Shown here: in pieces, positions 54,678-64,000 of the stretch
Layout of the letters: every line of letters begins with the position of its first letter
How positions within the stretch are numbered: the first letter of the stretch is position 1
Source of the DNA: Phlyctochytrium arcticum
Lineage: Eukaryota > Chytridiomycota > Chytridiomycetes > Chytridiales > Chytridiaceae
Assembly: GCA_025602905.1 (NCBI GenBank)
Contig: JAHLKI010000018.1
Span: forward strand, 434,001-498,000
Length of the DNA stretch: 64,000 bases
Reading direction: 5' to 3'
Made by a program: the position numbers and the translations under genes
The notes under the pieces: generated by a model
Told to the model about the DNA's origin: nothing
The model's database searches: none
What the model saw: the letters and a program-made list of their open reading frames with translations, nothing else

Positions 54678-55741
54678 ATGCTTCCTCTAGTAGTCGTTTT
54701 CCTCTGTGTTTCTGTCGCGGCCATCAAGTTTGGACTCTTGCCCAAAAGTAAAGTGCCAAGGGTTATCCGGGAAGGAGAACGAGTACGCATCTTCTCAAGG
54801 CACCACTAATTTTTACCCATACTAACAATGTATCCCTAGGTGGTCATATTTGGAGCATCAAGCGGTAGGCTCCTGCATTTTAGCACATCCGTCATATGTG
54901 TCAATCTAAACTTTGTGACTATCTAGGTATTGGCAAATGTCTCGCGTACCAATATGCGTACCGTGGAGCCCGTGTGCTCCTGGTAGCTCGCCGTCAACAC
55001 TTGCTCACCCAAGTCCGCTCTATTTGTCGGTCAAAACAATCTCGGTGTCTTGAAGCAGAGACCATTGCGGCTGATATAACGGTTGAAGCGGATGTGAAAC
55101 GGGTAGCCGACTGGATTGTGGAACACTGGAATGGGGAGGTGGATACCTGTGTCATTAACGCTGGGGTTATTTCGGTGCTGCAGTTTGAGGAAGTCTGTGC
55201 GCTGGATAGACAAGACAAGGAGAAGAAAGACTGTCCGAGTGCCTCATCGGTTGTGATTGAAAACATTTTCCGAACCAACGTTTTGGGGCCCATCACGATT
55301 GCTAAATACCTCCTTGCACCGTTGAAAGCCACTCGGGGAAAGTTTGTCATTGTCTCGTCGGCTGCCGGTACCATTGCCGCGCCAACCCGATCTCTGTATG
55401 CTTCATCAAAGCATGCCTTGAATGGCTTTTTCAATTCTTTACGTATTGAGGTCAAAAAGTACGGAGTGGACGTTTGTTTATGCATGCCTGGGTCGGTCGA
55501 TACCGATTTGAGAGCGTCATCTGTGGACGGCGGCAGTGCCGATAACAGCAGCCATGCATCGCCGGAAAATTCAAGTAAACTGACGGCGGAGGAATGTGCG
55601 AGAAGGATCGTCAAGGCAGGAGACCGGCGATGGAGGGAAACGTATATGCCCGGTAAATACTATTGGGCACACCTCGTGAGCTTCTTTTTTCCAGAATGGG
55701 TTGACAGGAAAGCTGCTCAAAAGTATGGAATCGCATACTAA
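54678..55741 (+). CDS. Membrane-bound short-chain dehydrogenase/reductase
   Basis: Three exons (54678-54782, 54840-54864, 54927-55741), the middle one only 25 nt, give 314 residues. The N-terminal hydrophobic helix (LPLVVVFLCVSVAAIKFGLL) suggests ER anchoring. The cofactor motif GASSGIG is split by intron 2; NAG is in CVINAGVIS, the catalytic Ser in VIVSSAAGT, and YxxxK in SLYASSKHALNG. The domain is a classical SDR; PGSVDTDL and the C-terminal Trp/Phe-rich end resemble DHRS7/11beta-HSD-like lipid or steroid reductases. The exact substrate is unknown. A TATATA stretch lies only about 20 bp before the ATG, implying a short leader or a slightly different start. Confidence 0.9.
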
Positions 55742-55857
55742 GAACACACGGGGTTCCCACGCGTTCAGAGAGAGAAAAAAAACATTTGTATCTTCAGAAC
55801 CTCAGATTTACATAATACAAGCGTCCGAAAGCAGACGAAAAACTGAAGAGCTTCCCT

Positions 55858-56827
55858 TTACTTCTCCGCCATCATGGCTAGAAAGTCCTCAAACCCGACT
55901 TTCCCATCGCCATCCAAATCAAACTCTTTGATCATATCCTGAATATCTTCATCCGCCATGTTATCTACACCTTCCCCTTTTGCCTTGAGTGAGTCAATCA
56001 CCCGTTTTAGATCTGAGAGCGAAATGAACCCATTCTGATCCAGATCGAGTAGCTCAAATGCCTCCCACAGTTGGTCAGTGGTGTCGAGACGGCCCTGGAT
56101 CATCCATTCGTGGGACATTTGTAGAAATTCATCAAACTCGACTGTCCCAGTGCTGTCTGTACAAAGAACGTCAGTATCGAGAAACGTTATCACGCCTTAT
56201 ATACCAAATGTGTGTACCTGCATCAACCTTGTCGATCATGGACAATAGTTCATCCTGAGTGGGGCTAAGTCCAATGCTCAACATGACGGCCCCAAGTTCT
56301 TCGATATCGATCGCGCCAGAGTGGTCCCGATCAAAGATGTTGAATGCCTATACGCGTCACAAAACCTGGTCAGGTATCTCTCGACGGCAAAGAATGAAAA
56401 GTAATCTGCGAACCTCCTTATAATATTCATATTCTTCGTCCGTCAGCCAAAATGTCTTTCCTTCGCTTGTTTTGACTTCCTGGCCCCCTTGTCTTTTTAC
56501 AGATGTCACGCGAGGTTTATGAGATTCTTGCTTGGGTGGTGGTGGGTCGGGATATGGTGAATGAGCAGGAGGCGGCTGCTTCATGCCTGGACCACCAGCG
56601 GGAGGTCGCAATGATGCACGCCGGGCGGCCGCTGTAGTCGCGTGGGTATAAGACCGGTGCGGACCCTGGATATTATTGGCATCCGTGGTAGAATTCCGAT
56701 GAGAAGAATGTGATGGGGGGTGTAGGTGGGTCCGCGGGCGCGGGGTTGGTAGTAGGGATGCGCGCCTTACGGCTGTCGTCGTAGGTAGATGTGAGACCGG
56801 GGCGGCAGCCAGTATAGATGCTGACAT
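55858..56827 (-). CDS. Calmodulin/troponin-C-like protein with long N-terminal extension
   Basis: Three exons (56827-56414, 56347-56218, 56156-55858; introns 66 and 61 nt) give 280 residues. Four canonical EF-hand loops are complete: DRDHSGAIDIEE (144-155), DADSTGTVEFDE (180-191), DLDQNGFISLSD (219-230) and DLDGDGKVGFED (261-272), each with acidic or oxygen ligands at 1, 3, 5 and 12, so all should bind calcium. The first 138 residues are Pro/Ser/Thr/Arg-rich and unlike calmodulin, with a duplicated RRASL motif (RRASLLP, RRASLRP) that looks like basophilic kinase sites. Tail-to-tail with the SDR gene. Target unknown. Confidence 0.88.
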
Positions 56828-57542
56828 GATTTACTGTATTTTAGCTTTTTGTACTATTCTTTCTAGAGCTGTTCCTGGATTTTCTCAGCGGACGTCTAAA
56901 TTGTATTCCACCTATACTGTAACTTTAAACTAAACCGGGAAGCGTCAATGGTGCGTCCTTTTATAAACGGGTCGCCCCCCTGTCAAAACGCCAATTCATA
57001 TGGTTTGATACGCATCACTTGTGTGAGTACCACGTTATTGGGTACAGTGGATAAACTCTAGAGTAGGTATTTTTGTTCAGGGGCGGCGTTAGCATAGTCC
57101 AACATCACATTCAAAACTCTGTTCAGCTTTTCGCATGGTCTCCATTTGTAAGGATTCCCGTAAAGAGCATAAAAAGCAAATATCGCATTCAATTCACGTT
57201 CAACTGCAAATATAACGATATTTTCGGCAAATACCGAGCATTAAGAACCCACGGATCGGTCAAGAAAAGTAGGGATCCTTTCATGGAACAAGAATCGTCA
57301 TCCTGAATTTAGATGCGAGTTTATTTTCGCACGTTATTTTGGGTGCACACGCGTTGTGGGGCGTCGGATTTCATTTCGCGTCGTTGAACCTGCTGAGGTA
57401 AGCTTCGTAAGCAGGATGGATTTTGAGGATCCGACCGTGAGCGCCGAATGGCAAAAGTGTGCATAACAACCAACGCATAATTTGGGACATTGAATTTCGC
57501 ACACAGGATCAGTACAGAGCATCGTCACGCCGCTAGACCAAG
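56828..57542. other. Divergent promoter region
   Basis: 715 bp between the EF-hand and ABI genes; nothing beyond the TATA element is seen. Confidence 0.4.
56957..56965 (-). promoter_or_regulatory. TATA box of the EF-hand gene
   Basis: TATAAAAGG on the minus strand, about 130 bp upstream of the ATG. Confidence 0.5.
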
Positions 57543-60500
57543 ATGGCCACAGTGGACCCCTCGATTCAACCCGAGTTTGGCCATCCAGATGAGGGCGTAT
57601 CCGATCAATTGTATGACCAACAACAACTGCAAGAAGGTGAAGAGCAGCCGGAGGACCAGCATGCGCACCTCTCACCGCTCGAAGAGTTTACACAACTGAT
57701 CTTGCCCGAGGCCCTGCAAGCCTTTCTCCGCTCGAACGAAAATCTGCAAGAAATTGTTGCCCACACTGAACGGCTTTACTATGGACCGGATGCACTCACG
57801 AATGACCGCATGCGCTATGGGGAGGCATATGGACAAACTAAAGGTTATGCCGTTCAAGGCGTTTCCGCTTTGGCATACCAGCTATATACCGCTGCGCAAC
57901 AAGTGCGAATGTTCATGGATATGCAAACAAGGGAAGTGACCCGGGCAAAGTTGGCGACCGAAGCAGTGGGACAAAAGATTCAACTTGCGTACGAGGAGCT
58001 TGGACAAAGATCTCTGGGACACCGGAAAGACAAAGTCAATCGCCGTACAAAAAAGATCGTCAAAACTGAAGGTATCCTTTTACCGCTATGCTGCAACAGT
58101 GAATATAATTGACCATTTTTTTATCAGTTACCCAGCCTAAACTCCCCGCTCTGCCGTCCTTACAACTTGACATGAAGAAATATGATCACATTGGCATTAT
58201 TCCAAACTCCAATGGGGGAGGTCGGACGTCTCGTTACGGCAGCGATGTTATGGTCTATTCTCCTTCCAAGGTGTCTCTCGGACGGGTCGCAACCCTTTCG
58301 CGTTCTGATGTTTTGGGCATGGGCCGTGGGGACTTTATGGCGCGAACTGATTCCTTCTTGCGCGCGGATACCTTGACCAGGAATGAAACCAGCACATTAG
58401 GACGCTTTGATCCAGGAAGAACCCATGACGTTGGGGCCATGAATCGACCGTATGAATTTGGACTCACCAGAAATGATAGTGTTTCGGCGCGAGCACCCCC
58501 TTCAGTGGACGCCGGTTTAAACCGTACTACGAGTATGACCGCCGTTGTTCAAGCTGGTGTGCAAAACGCCTTCAAACCAGCTGGGTCGTTGTTTATGGAC
58601 GATGAAGTCCGAACCAACTCCAAAGCGGGTTCAGTCTCCTCTCTGACCAGGGTACAAAGTGAAGCTGGGCGAAAATCGATGCGAGCTTCCGTCGTGGACG
58701 AGATGCTCCCTTTTGCAACAGTGAATCCGCCTGCGCCAAGTTCGGGGACCGGCAGTATAGCCAGCTTGGCCTCATTAAACTCGTCAGTTGTGGTTCCTGA
58801 GGTGTCAAATATTGCGTCCCCGGCCACAGGTAAGTTGTTGATTTTCCTTTGCCTTAATATCGCCAATTTACAGAGAGACTGACTTGCATTCCTATGATAG
58901 AAGCCTTGAAAGCCGGAAGCGCTCGCATGCCAGTCTCACCTTTTGCGCCCGCAGTATCTTCAACGCTGGCAGGGGGTAGTGTCCGCGGAGTACCAGCCGG
59001 GGCACGTATGGTGATCCCAAGTATGCCCACATTGAATAAAGACGCGTCTGCTTCCCTCCGGAACGGCGGGTCAGTTCGAATGAACCCCCCTCCCGTCGCC
59101 CCACCCTTTGAGCCTGCCGTGCCAACATTGCATGCTACAATTCACGCATCGCCGCCTTCACCACCCGCTCCCTTACCACAGCCAGTGGTATTGGCTGAAT
59201 CATCAGAAATGCCAACTCCAGTGCCTATCGCTCCTCCGGCGAAATTAAGCTCTGCTCCACCCCCGCCGCCCCCAGTATCATCATCGACAGCTCCACCACC
59301 GCCCCCGCCGCCCCCAGCGCCGATGGCAACTTCGGGCGGTCCACCACCACCTCCAGCTCCCCCGACGCCTGCGACGGCCGGTAGTGCGCCCCCACCCCCT
59401 CCTGCGCCGATGTCATCCGGTTTCAAGCCAGGCGGCGGCCCTCCTCCACCACCTCCTCCACCTGGGGTTGTCAGAAGCAGCGGAGGACCACCACCTCCGC
59501 CTCCTCCACCGTCCAGTGGATCAGGAGGACCACCTCCGCCACCACCTCCTCCTCCTTCAGGTGTATCGGGAGGGCCACCTCCTCCTCCACCCCCTCCTGG
59601 AGGCGCAAGCATCTCCGGGGGTCCACCTCCTCCACCCCCTCCTCCTGGAATGGGAGGTCCACCCCCTCCTCCGCCTCCTCCTGGAATGGGAGGTCCCCCA
59701 CCACCTCCCGCTCCGATGAGCGGTGGTCCCCCACCTCCACCGCCTCCTGCATCGGCAGGTACGAAAAAAATACCCTTTTTTTGTTTGCAGTATAGTTGTG
59801 TTCTTATCGTTCCACTTTATTCTATTTTGCAGCTGCAGGTGGCGATTTACAATCACAATTAGCGAACGCGTTCAAAAATAAGCAGCTTCGTCCGGCTGCG
59901 GTTGCAGATGCGGCTGCTGCCCCTGTTGCAGCATCTTCTTCCTCGGAGCCCATGTCGCTCCAAGAACAACTGGCCATGGCATTTAAAAGTCGTGGCAGTG
60001 GACTGCGCAAAGGCCCACCTCCGCCGCAAGAGGGCGCTGCCGTAGCTCCACCCGCTCCCAGCGCCGACGAAGGACTGTCGTTCCAAGATCAGCTAAAACT
60101 GACATTAAAAAAGCGAGGAGATAAACGTAGGTGACCTGGTCACCAGTAATAAATCATCTTTGATCGAACAGTTTACTGATTGCCAACGATAGCTGCGGAT
60201 GGAGAATCCCGTCAAGACCTGCGCAGCAAACCTGCCGAAGCGCCCGCCATGGACTTTCAGTCACAATTACGATCTGCCCTGAAAACACGCAGTATGTATA
60301 TCACAAAGCCAATATGCAATGTACAAGCGACATAATAACTAACGTGTGTTATCAGCTCCCGGGCAGGGTCCAAGTGGTAGCATCTCAAGCATCCAAAGCA
60401 CAACCAAGAAAAGCGATGGTAACAGTCGTCTTGCCACACTCGCACTCCTCTAAATGCTGAACTTTGGTTATGACTAGTGGAGGATAGCACGGATTCGCTT

Positions 60501-61125
60501 TCTGGGGGCTCTCTCCGGGATCGCTGGAAAAACATGGAAAAGCAAACCACGTCCCCCAGCACAGGAAGTAAGCCCAGCAAGCGATCCTTGGCTAAGTGCA
60601 ACGTCTAAATATCTTGTTTCAGATTTGTCTGCGAGAGGACCTAGTCGTACACCTACTGTTCGTATACCCAGCGGAACAACGCCAACAGTAGCGGGTGCGA
60701 CGTCCCCTCTTCCCCCGGCTACAGCAAGCGGGACCGAACCTCCAATGCCAGCTCTCAGTCGAAAACCAAGCGCACGAGTTGCTGCGACGGCGGATCAGAC
60801 GGAGTCAGAAGCGAGTAATGTATCGATATCTCAAGGTAAGAAGGATCCCTCCCTGCAGGAACATTGCGGTCATCTTATCTATGTTGCAGACATCCCCGTT
60901 CCGGCAGCTCCCATTCTCCCACCTGCGCCTGGTATTATCCCAGGAACTACCGTTACCGTTCTGGCCGATTATGTCTCTGGAGGAGAAGGCCAACTCTCCC
61001 TCACTGCAGGAGACACACTCAAAGTTCTCAAATGGGACTATGGTAATGGTTGGGCATTTGGACAAACGCTTGACATGAAGTCATCCGGCGTATTTCCCCA
61101 AACATATGTATCCCGGACCATGTAA
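57543..61125 (+). CDS. Abl-interactor (ABI) homologue with polyproline, WH2-like repeats and SH3
   Basis: Nine exons (57543-58071, 58128-58829, 58901-59758, 59833-60126, 60193-60291, 60356-60418, 60478-60567, 60623-60835, 60890-61125; introns 54-74 nt) give 1027 residues. The N-terminal ABI/WAVE-binding helical domain (about 45-175) has QTKGYAVQGVSALAYQLYTA, VRMFMDMQTREVTR and the closing HRKDKVNRRTKKI, matching ABI's AYTTQSLASVAYQI...KVARREIG pattern. Next, Ser-rich 180-500; formin-like polyproline 500-695; four WH2-like repeats (GDLQSQLANAFKNKQLR, SLQEQLAMAFKSRGSGLRK, SFQDQLKLTLKKRGDK, DFQSQLRSALKTR); then a C-terminal SH3 (VTVLADYVSGGEGQLSLTAG, GWAFG, GVFPQTYVS). ABI anchors the SCAR/WAVE complex driving Arp2/3. 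Animal ABI is about half this size and lacks the repeats. Confidence 0.85.
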
Positions 61126-61571
61126 AAGCGACCGAAATTCGAAAATCACTTTTTACGTTCCACTTCTGTTTCAAACATCTTGCTCTTTTTGATTTCCGCT
61201 TGAATGTAATCACCGATGGTGTCCTTGTTATGACGTGCTCAGCATAACAAACCGGTAACAGTTAACTTCACGGGCGCTATACTTCCATACAAACGCCCAA
61301 AAAGCGCCACTTAATCAACACATATATAAAGCTGGTGGTGGTCATTCCACGGAGGCATATGGGGGGGATACATGGGTAGAAACATTTTGCCAAAAACCTG
61401 TTGGTGAGTGGGATGGAAAAAGTAGTCGAAACCGTCGAAAGATCCCAAAAGGTCACCCCGGTCTCCGTTTCAAGGGACTTGCACCTTTGGTGGAAAAGAA
61501 AGGCAAAAGTAACAATTGGTCAAGTAAATGGCGTTCTGTGCAATTGGTATATGTACATGTAAATTGGAAGC
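61126..61571. other. Intergenic spacer
   Basis: 446 bp between ABI and the repeat copy; contains CATATATAAAG at about 61320 but no gene. Confidence 0.4.
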
Positions 61572-63250
61572 CCAGAGTGGAACACAAAGAACAACCTCGA
61601 GCGGGATGGCAAAAGAGGTGGTGAATAGTGAGGAAAGGAAGGAAGGGTGGACAGCAGAAAGTAACAGCAGAAGTGGAGGAGATTAGGGTAGTTGTGTAAA
61701 TTTCAGTTTGTATCAGGAGGTAAATAAAAGGCAGGGAAAAATGGCGGAAGAGGCTGCGGAAGAGGTAAAGGAGGTGGTGAAGGAATGAAGGGTAGTTAGC
61801 TAAAGAAAGGTAGAAGTGAGAGAATTTAGGATGGATTAAGGTAAGAACATAGGGAAACCAGGAGAGTGTAGAGAGTTAAAGGGAAAAAATAGAGCCGACG
61901 GATTGAATAAAAGTGCAAAGTGGATGGTAAAAGAGGTGCTGAATAGTAAAGAACGGAAGGACAGGTAGACAGGAAAATGGCAAAAGAACTTGGAAAATAG
62001 AGAGGAAAGGAAGGAATTTGGATATGATAGCAAGAGCGGACGATAAAAGACCCGGAGTGGGAGAAACCCGCATCCTCCTGCGCACCATTTTGGATTTCCG
62101 CTAGATTTCCAGTGATAGCGAATGGTGTTGCAGATACTAGACAATTACAAGTGCCGCCCCGTTATCTTTTCTAAAAGACAATAAATGGGTCCTTTCCACA
62201 AGAAATGGGCAAGAAATGGTTGAGCAGAGCTGTCAATTTACGGGGAAAATGGGCTGGGAAATGTCTTAAGGTGGGGAAACAAAACGGCCCGGTTTTCGGC
62301 CAATTCAAATGCTTTCGAACATGTTTAGCTCGAACTTCCCGTTGCATCAATCCATTCGCGGTCTGTGATGGATGTCATGTCCTAGGTGTCTGCCGGAAAG
62401 AAAGAAAGAAGGAAGGTGGGTACGGTAGTGAAAAGTAATCGGAATTCACCGGAAGTGCATAAGTAACATATCCCGAGAATACCCGAAGGCATACCGTATA
62501 CCGCTACGTATCTTCCTACCCTGCTACCCTGGGCTCCCTGGGGCATCTCCCTTTGCTCACACAGGATTTGAAATATCCCTGTCGCCATTACACATATCCA
62601 TTGTCTAGTATCTCCAACAATCCTCACGCTTACGGTGTTATAGGAAATCTAGCGAGAACCCACAGGAGGCAATTACGCATGGTCCGTAACGGATCTCATA
62701 TCCTAAGTGTTTTCCGTAGGGCAAGGGAGATGATAAAAGCCAGCATTCAGAAGTGTGATAACGTGGAAATGTTAGTATTTAAAGGCATTCTTTTCCTAGT
62801 CTTTTCAATGGCTGAAACGTCGCATACATGGTCCGTACCGAATGTGATGTCGTATAAGGGTTAATTGGAAGTAAATCTAGACAGAATGAAGATTCACGTA
62901 AAATTGAGCGAAAAGCAGAAAGTGAAAGTACAGTGCAGAGTACAGTCAATACAGGAAAGCGATTATCAATAGACAGACAGACATGAAAGGTAAGCAGGCA
63001 AATAAATTCAAAGGACAAGGCAGGCAGGAGGGGAAGGAAGCAAGCAAATAGCAAGCAGGAACGATAAAGAAAGCATGGCCCATGACTGCAATGCAGGGAT
63101 CTTTCCTGCTTGCTCTTGCTTGCTTTGTTTCTTCCATTGCCTCTTTTGCCAAGCTTTATTTACGGCTCATGCGCAGGCCGAGCAGACAAACATACAGCCT
63201 GGTAAGACCCTGAAAGATCCTCAAAGCTAAATGTCCCGAGCACTAATTTT
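61572..63250 (+). repeat. Third copy (C) of the palindrome-arm repeat
   Basis: Direct copy of most of the left palindrome arm and inverted to the right arm. It shares GAGCGGG.TGGCAAAAGAGG, ATATGATAGCAAGAGCGGA, AATCGGAATTCACCGGA, CATGGTCCGTACCGAATGTG, GAACGATAAAG..AGCATGG and the terminal GGTAAGACCCTGAAAGATCC. It starts near 61572, so it lacks the distal ~400 bp present in the palindrome arms. A 31-bp insert (about 63169-63200) separates the arm end from the loop-like tail. Confidence 0.88.
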
Positions 63251-63459
63251 CATTACATGTTGAGGATGCGGGCGGATGCGTTAAAGTATTCGGGAGAAAT
63301 CCTGGCCAAGATCATGCCGTGCTGGTTTCGTCAGACCGTCTACTTATTATCGAAAAATGTCGGCTCGCTTCAACCGAGCCGCGCCCCAGGAATCGTATCG
63401 GGGTAGAGAGACATATATACTGTCGGGTATTCCCTCCCGAGGTAAGTTACTCAATCCAC

Positions 63460-63650
63460 CGGAGCGATGTCCCACTCGTTTGAATTGACGTTGGTCTACG
63501 CAAGGACCGTCTCGATCTACGGAACCCCTCAGCAAAAAGCCAGATATTGTCAAAGCTGCAAATGTCTGAGGCCCTTTCACGCTGCTGATTCGTCGTTCTC
63601 GTTGCGCTAATGTGTTACTCCGGTCCGCCCAAAATCTCATCGCCAGAGTC
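63460..63650 (+). repeat. ~190-bp interspersed repeat, copy 2
   Basis: Plus-strand copy of the sequence at 39500-39690 (inverted there), including TTTGAATTGACGTTGGTCTA and CGCTGCTGATTCG.CGTTCTCG-like blocks. No coding function is supported. Confidence 0.7.
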
Positions 63651-64000
63651 GCCAGTCAGAGACTGTCAGACCGCCAGTGACCGCCTCAGTGACTTGATTT
63701 CTGCCCCGCTTTTGAGCCGCTGCGAGCGGCGTAGTCGTAAAATTGTCCTTGGACCTTTTTGCAATGAGTTTCTCCGGAGTTTGTGGAGAAAAATGTACTC
63801 GAATATCTGTTAGGTACTTTCAATTAAAATGGGTAAGACTGCTAACAAAATCCAGCAGGAATTTGAGCAATGGCTAACTTCCTCTTTTGGATACTTAGAC
63901 GAGTGCTCGGCAAACCCAACCTGGGATCTGGGTATTATTCATCTGGTCAACTGACATCAATGTACTTTTGGCGACACTCTTGACAGTAACGACCACTGGA
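63651..64000. other. Right-edge sequence, no gene identified
   Basis: 350 bp with only short frames, for example a 42-codon frame from the ATG at about 63829, too short to support a call at the window edge. Confidence 0.35.

Noticed and set aside
59142..59752. Gly-rich minus-strand ORFs opposite the ABI polyproline exon
   Set aside because: They are the antisense of CCN proline codons, a predictable shadow of the polyproline region.
63460..63650. Cys-rich plus-strand frame (RYCQSCKCLRPFHA) resembling the start of a DHHC palmitoyltransferase domain
   Set aside because: The homologous copy at 39500-39690 reads best in a different frame without the cysteines, and no DHHC motif follows; chance resemblance is more likely.
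1..64000. tRNA or rRNA genes and CRISPR arrays
   Set aside because: No convincing B-box (GGTTCRANNCC) with a matching cloverleaf, no rRNA signature, and no regularly spaced short repeats were seen by eye; a tRNAscan run would settle the tRNA question.

Overview
The window looks like a gene-rich stretch of nuclear DNA from an early-diverging, probably zoosporic, fungus. Genes are compact, and almost all introns are 50-90 nt with GTNNGT donors and AG acceptors. Fungal families are present (Dma1-type FHA-RING ligase, App1-type phosphatidate phosphatase, fungal sugar transporter, F-box proteins). An Abl-interactor (ABI) subunit of the SCAR/WAVE actin complex points away from Dikarya, which have lost that complex, and towards chytrid-like fungi. 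A degenerate intein-like domain is also present; inteins are known from chytrid RNA polymerase genes. The exact taxon cannot be fixed from the sequence.

Layout. 1-14.2 kb: a 5' part of an unknown gene running off the left edge, a DUF1206 membrane protein, an F-box/LRR gene with a 2-bp frameshift, a Dma1-like FHA-RING ubiquitin ligase, an aldo/keto reductase, a single-pass membrane glycoprotein, and a hexose transporter. 14.2-22.6 kb: gene-poor, with a decayed Ty3/Gypsy element (gag zinc knuckle plus RT fragment) at 19-19.9 kb. 22.6-34.1 kb: ALY/REF mRNA-export factor, a broken intein-like/C2H2 ORF, a small hypothetical gene, a secreted subtilisin-like protease, a kinase-like protein and an NRAMP metal transporter. 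34.6-41.3 kb: a membrane-anchored Pro-rich protein and a membrane-anchored GH26-like glycoside hydrolase that share the same N-terminal anchor. They flank a ~3.8-kb imperfect palindrome. 41.8-61.1 kb: an F-box protein; a 16-exon SYCP2/Red1-like meiotic axis gene divergent from RPA2; a coiled-coil EF-hand-type protein; App1; a short-chain dehydrogenase; a four-EF-hand protein; and a 1027-residue ABI with a long polyproline region and four WH2-like repeats. 61.6-63.7 kb: another copy of the palindrome-arm repeat.

Genes that may act together: RPA2 and the SYCP2-like gene share a 238-bp divergent promoter containing an ACGCGT box. ABI and the EF-hand/App1 proteins suggest actin and membrane dynamics. 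The secreted protease, the anchored GH26, the sugar transporter and NRAMP fit extracellular digestion and uptake. Exon coordinates were worked out by hand from reading frames and splice motifs and should be treated as predictions.
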